A stretch of 7,475 bases of DNA from Planctomycetota bacterium (GTDB lineage Bacteria; Planctomycetota; Phycisphaerae; Phycisphaerales; SM1A02). The stretch spans positions 1 to 7,475 of the forward strand of contig JAPUKX010000309.1 in NCBI GenBank assembly GCA_027295435.1. The letters are read 5' to 3'. The notes under the pieces are model-generated. The model made no database searches. It was not told the origin of the DNA and saw only the letters and a list, made by a program, of their open reading frames with translations. Positions 5,948 through 7,475 of the stretch are shown one piece after another (position 1 is the first letter of the stretch; each line of letters starts with the position of its first letter). The position numbers and the translations under genes were made by a program.

Positions 5948-7469
5948 GCCCCGCATGAGCCAGATCGAAGTTGACCGAGCACCGACGGGGATGGCGGTCG
6001 AGTTCACACCAGCGAACGCCCGGATCACGACCAAGGACATCGACTCCGGATTCAAGCAGCGGGTTCGTGGTTTCTTCAACGCGCTGGCAGACCATCGCGC
6101 CGGCTATCGCAACCGCAACCGCTATTACCACGAGCAGTTGCTGCGCCACTTCCGGTTCATTATCCCCCCGGGCAAGCGACTGGTAGAGATTGGTTGCGCC
6201 GACGGCGAGCTGCTGCGCCAGCTCAAGCCTTCATACGGCGTGGGGATCGACTTCAGCCCCGCCATGATCCGTGCCGCCGAAAGCCGAAGGACCGATGCGG
6301 ATGAAAACCTGCACTTCGAACAGGGTGATGTGGAGTCCATCACGTTCAGGGAGAAGTTCGATTTCATCGTGATCTCGGATGTGCTGGGTTGTCTGTCCGA
6401 CATCCAGCAGGCCATGGAGAACCTGCGATCCGCCTGTCACGAACGGACGCGGATCGTGATCAGCTACCACCGGATCATGTGGGATCCGGCCCTGAGGGCG
6501 GCGCAGGCGTTCGGCCTGAAGATGCCTCAGCCCCACACCAACTGGCTCTCCTCGTCGGACATCGTGACTCTGGGCCGGCTTGCGGGCTTCGAAGTCGTCC
6601 GCATGTCACGTTTCATGCTGGCGCCGAAATACTTGCCGGTGCTATCGAACTTCCTCAATCGGTTCATCGCCCCGCTGCCGGGGATCAACGCGCTGTGTAT
6701 GCTCCGCTTCGTTGTGTTGCGCCCCGTGAATGACCCGGCGCCGCCTCAGGACCTCTCGACCACAATCATCGTGCCCTGCCGCAACGAGCGCGGAAACATC
6801 CGCGAATGCATTCAGCGGATTCCGGGGTTTGGTGGACATCAAGAGATAATCTTCGTAGACGGGCACTCAACTGATGGAACCGTAAAGGAGATCGAGCGGG
6901 TCATCGCCGAGAACCCTGACCAAGACATCAAGCTGCTCGCTCAGGAGGGCACAGGCAAGGGCAATGCGGTGCGCCTCGGATTCGCCAAGGCGACCGGTGA
7001 CATCCTGATGATCCTGGATGCTGATTTGACCGTGCCGCCGGAGGACTTGCCGAAGTTCTACAACGCCATCGCGTCAAAGAAGGGCGAGTTCATCAACGGC
7101 TCCCGGCTGGTGTACCCCATGGAACGGCAGGCGATGCGGTTCCTGAACATCCTGGGCAACAAGTTCTTCGGTATGGTGCTGTCGTGGCTGCTCGATCAGC
7201 GGCTCAAGGACACGCTCTGCGGGACCAAAGTGTTGCGCCGAGGCGATTATGAGAGGATCGCGGCCAACCGGGCATACTTCGGCGAGTTCGATCCGTTCGG
7301 CGACTTCGATCTTCTATTCGGCGCTGCCAAGCAGAACATGAAGATTCTTGAGGTACCCATCCGCTACCGCGATCGGACATACGGCACCACGAGCATCAGT
7401 CGATTCATGCACGGCTGGTTGCTGCTGCGAATGAGCCTCTTCGCATTCTCCAAGATCAAGAAACAGTAA
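5946..7469 (+). CDS. Bifunctional class I SAM-dependent methyltransferase / family 2 glycosyltransferase fusion
   Basis: 507 residues (504 if it begins at the ATG at 5955). Residues about 60-250 form a class I SAM-dependent methyltransferase: LVEIGCADGELL (79-90, E81 in motif I), GVGIDFSPAM with acidic D102 at the end of strand 2, EQGD with D128, and FDFIVISDVLGCL as motif IV. A linker (about 245-272) leads into a GT-A fold family 2 glycosyltransferase resembling dolichol-phosphate mannose synthases. It shows TIIVPCRNERGN (V276-P277, N280-E281), FVDGHSTDGT (D305), LDADL with the metal-binding DAD at 358-360, GEFDPFGDFDL (446-456) and the RDRTYGTTSISRF end. No transmembrane helix is evident. 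The likely role is sugar transfer, perhaps to a lipid carrier, with methylation of a glycan or precursor, probably at the inner membrane face. Both active sites look intact. Nucleotide-sugar and acceptor are unknown. The UDP-sugar dehydrogenase upstream suggests a glycan context. Confidence 0.92.
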   Translation: MPRMSQIEVDRAPTGMAVEFTPANARITTKDIDSGFKQRVRGFFNALADHRAGYRNRNRYYHEQLLRHFRFIIPPGKRLVEIGCADGELLRQLKPSYGVGIDFSPAMIRAAESRRTDADENLHFEQGDVESITFREKFDFIVISDVLGCLSDIQQAMENLRSACHERTRIVISYHRIMWDPALRAAQAFGLKMPQPHTNWLSSSDIVTLGRLAGFEVVRMSRFMLAPKYLPVLSNFLNRFIAPLPGINALCMLRFVVLRPVNDPAPPQDLSTTIIVPCRNERGNIRECIQRIPGFGGHQEIIFVDGHSTDGTVKEIERVIAENPDQDIKLLAQEGTGKGNAVRLGFAKATGDILMILDADLTVPPEDLPKFYNAIASKKGEFINGSRLVYPMERQAMRFLNILGNKFFGMVLSWLLDQRLKDTLCGTKVLRRGDYERIAANRAYFGEFDPFGDFDLLFGAAKQNMKILEVPIRYRDRTYGTTSISRFMHGWLLLRMSLFAFSKIKKQ

Positions 7470-7475
7470 GGGTGC

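Noticed and set aside
6389..6733. A + strand open frame (114 codons) inside the fusion gene
   Set aside because: Out of frame within a continuous, motif-bearing coding region; its composition is that of a frame-shifted GC-rich gene.

Overview
The window (7,475 bases, GC-rich, all genes on the + strand) looks like chromosomal DNA of a free-living heterotrophic bacterium. GC-rich third positions, rarely recognisable Shine-Dalgarno sequences and the gene repertoire would fit a planctomycete-like (perhaps Phycisphaerae-type) organism. That placement is an impression from gene style, not a demonstrated assignment.

Left block (1-2801): the genes of a 2-oxo acid dehydrogenase complex with a heterotetrameric E1, most likely pyruvate dehydrogenase. 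They are the 3' end of E1 alpha, a complete E1 beta and a complete E2 with one lipoyl domain. Together these oxidatively decarboxylate a 2-oxo acid and pass the acyl group via lipoate to CoA; the E3 gene is not in the window. The 87-base gap between E1 alpha and E1 beta holds a GC-rich hairpin and a pyrimidine-rich tandem repeat ending in eight Cs just before the E1 beta start.

Middle (2803-3424): one base after the E2 stop begins a small uncharacterised protein of 75 residues. Its end overlaps by 56 bases a 149-residue polymerase-beta-type nucleotidyltransferase of lower GC (about 51% over 3001-3240). The pair looks like an accessory two-gene module, possibly toxin-antitoxin-like, placed behind the dehydrogenase operon.

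Right block (3452-7469): a WbpA-type UDP-sugar 6-dehydrogenase, then an elaborate terminator-like hairpin whose two arms are each tandemly duplicated. The hairpin lies between two perfect 25-base direct repeats, the first of which spans the dehydrogenase stop codon. A metallo-beta-lactamase-fold hydrolase and a methyltransferase-glycosyltransferase fusion protein follow. The dehydrogenase and the fusion protein suggest synthesis and decoration of a surface glycan, but they are separated by the likely terminator and may not be one operon.

The points most worth a second look are the repeat-flanked hairpin (4803-4906), the small-protein/nucleotidyltransferase pair (2803-3424) and the fusion enzyme (5946-7469). 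No RNA genes, CRISPR arrays or insertion sequences were seen, and no gene-free stretch exceeds 300 bases.
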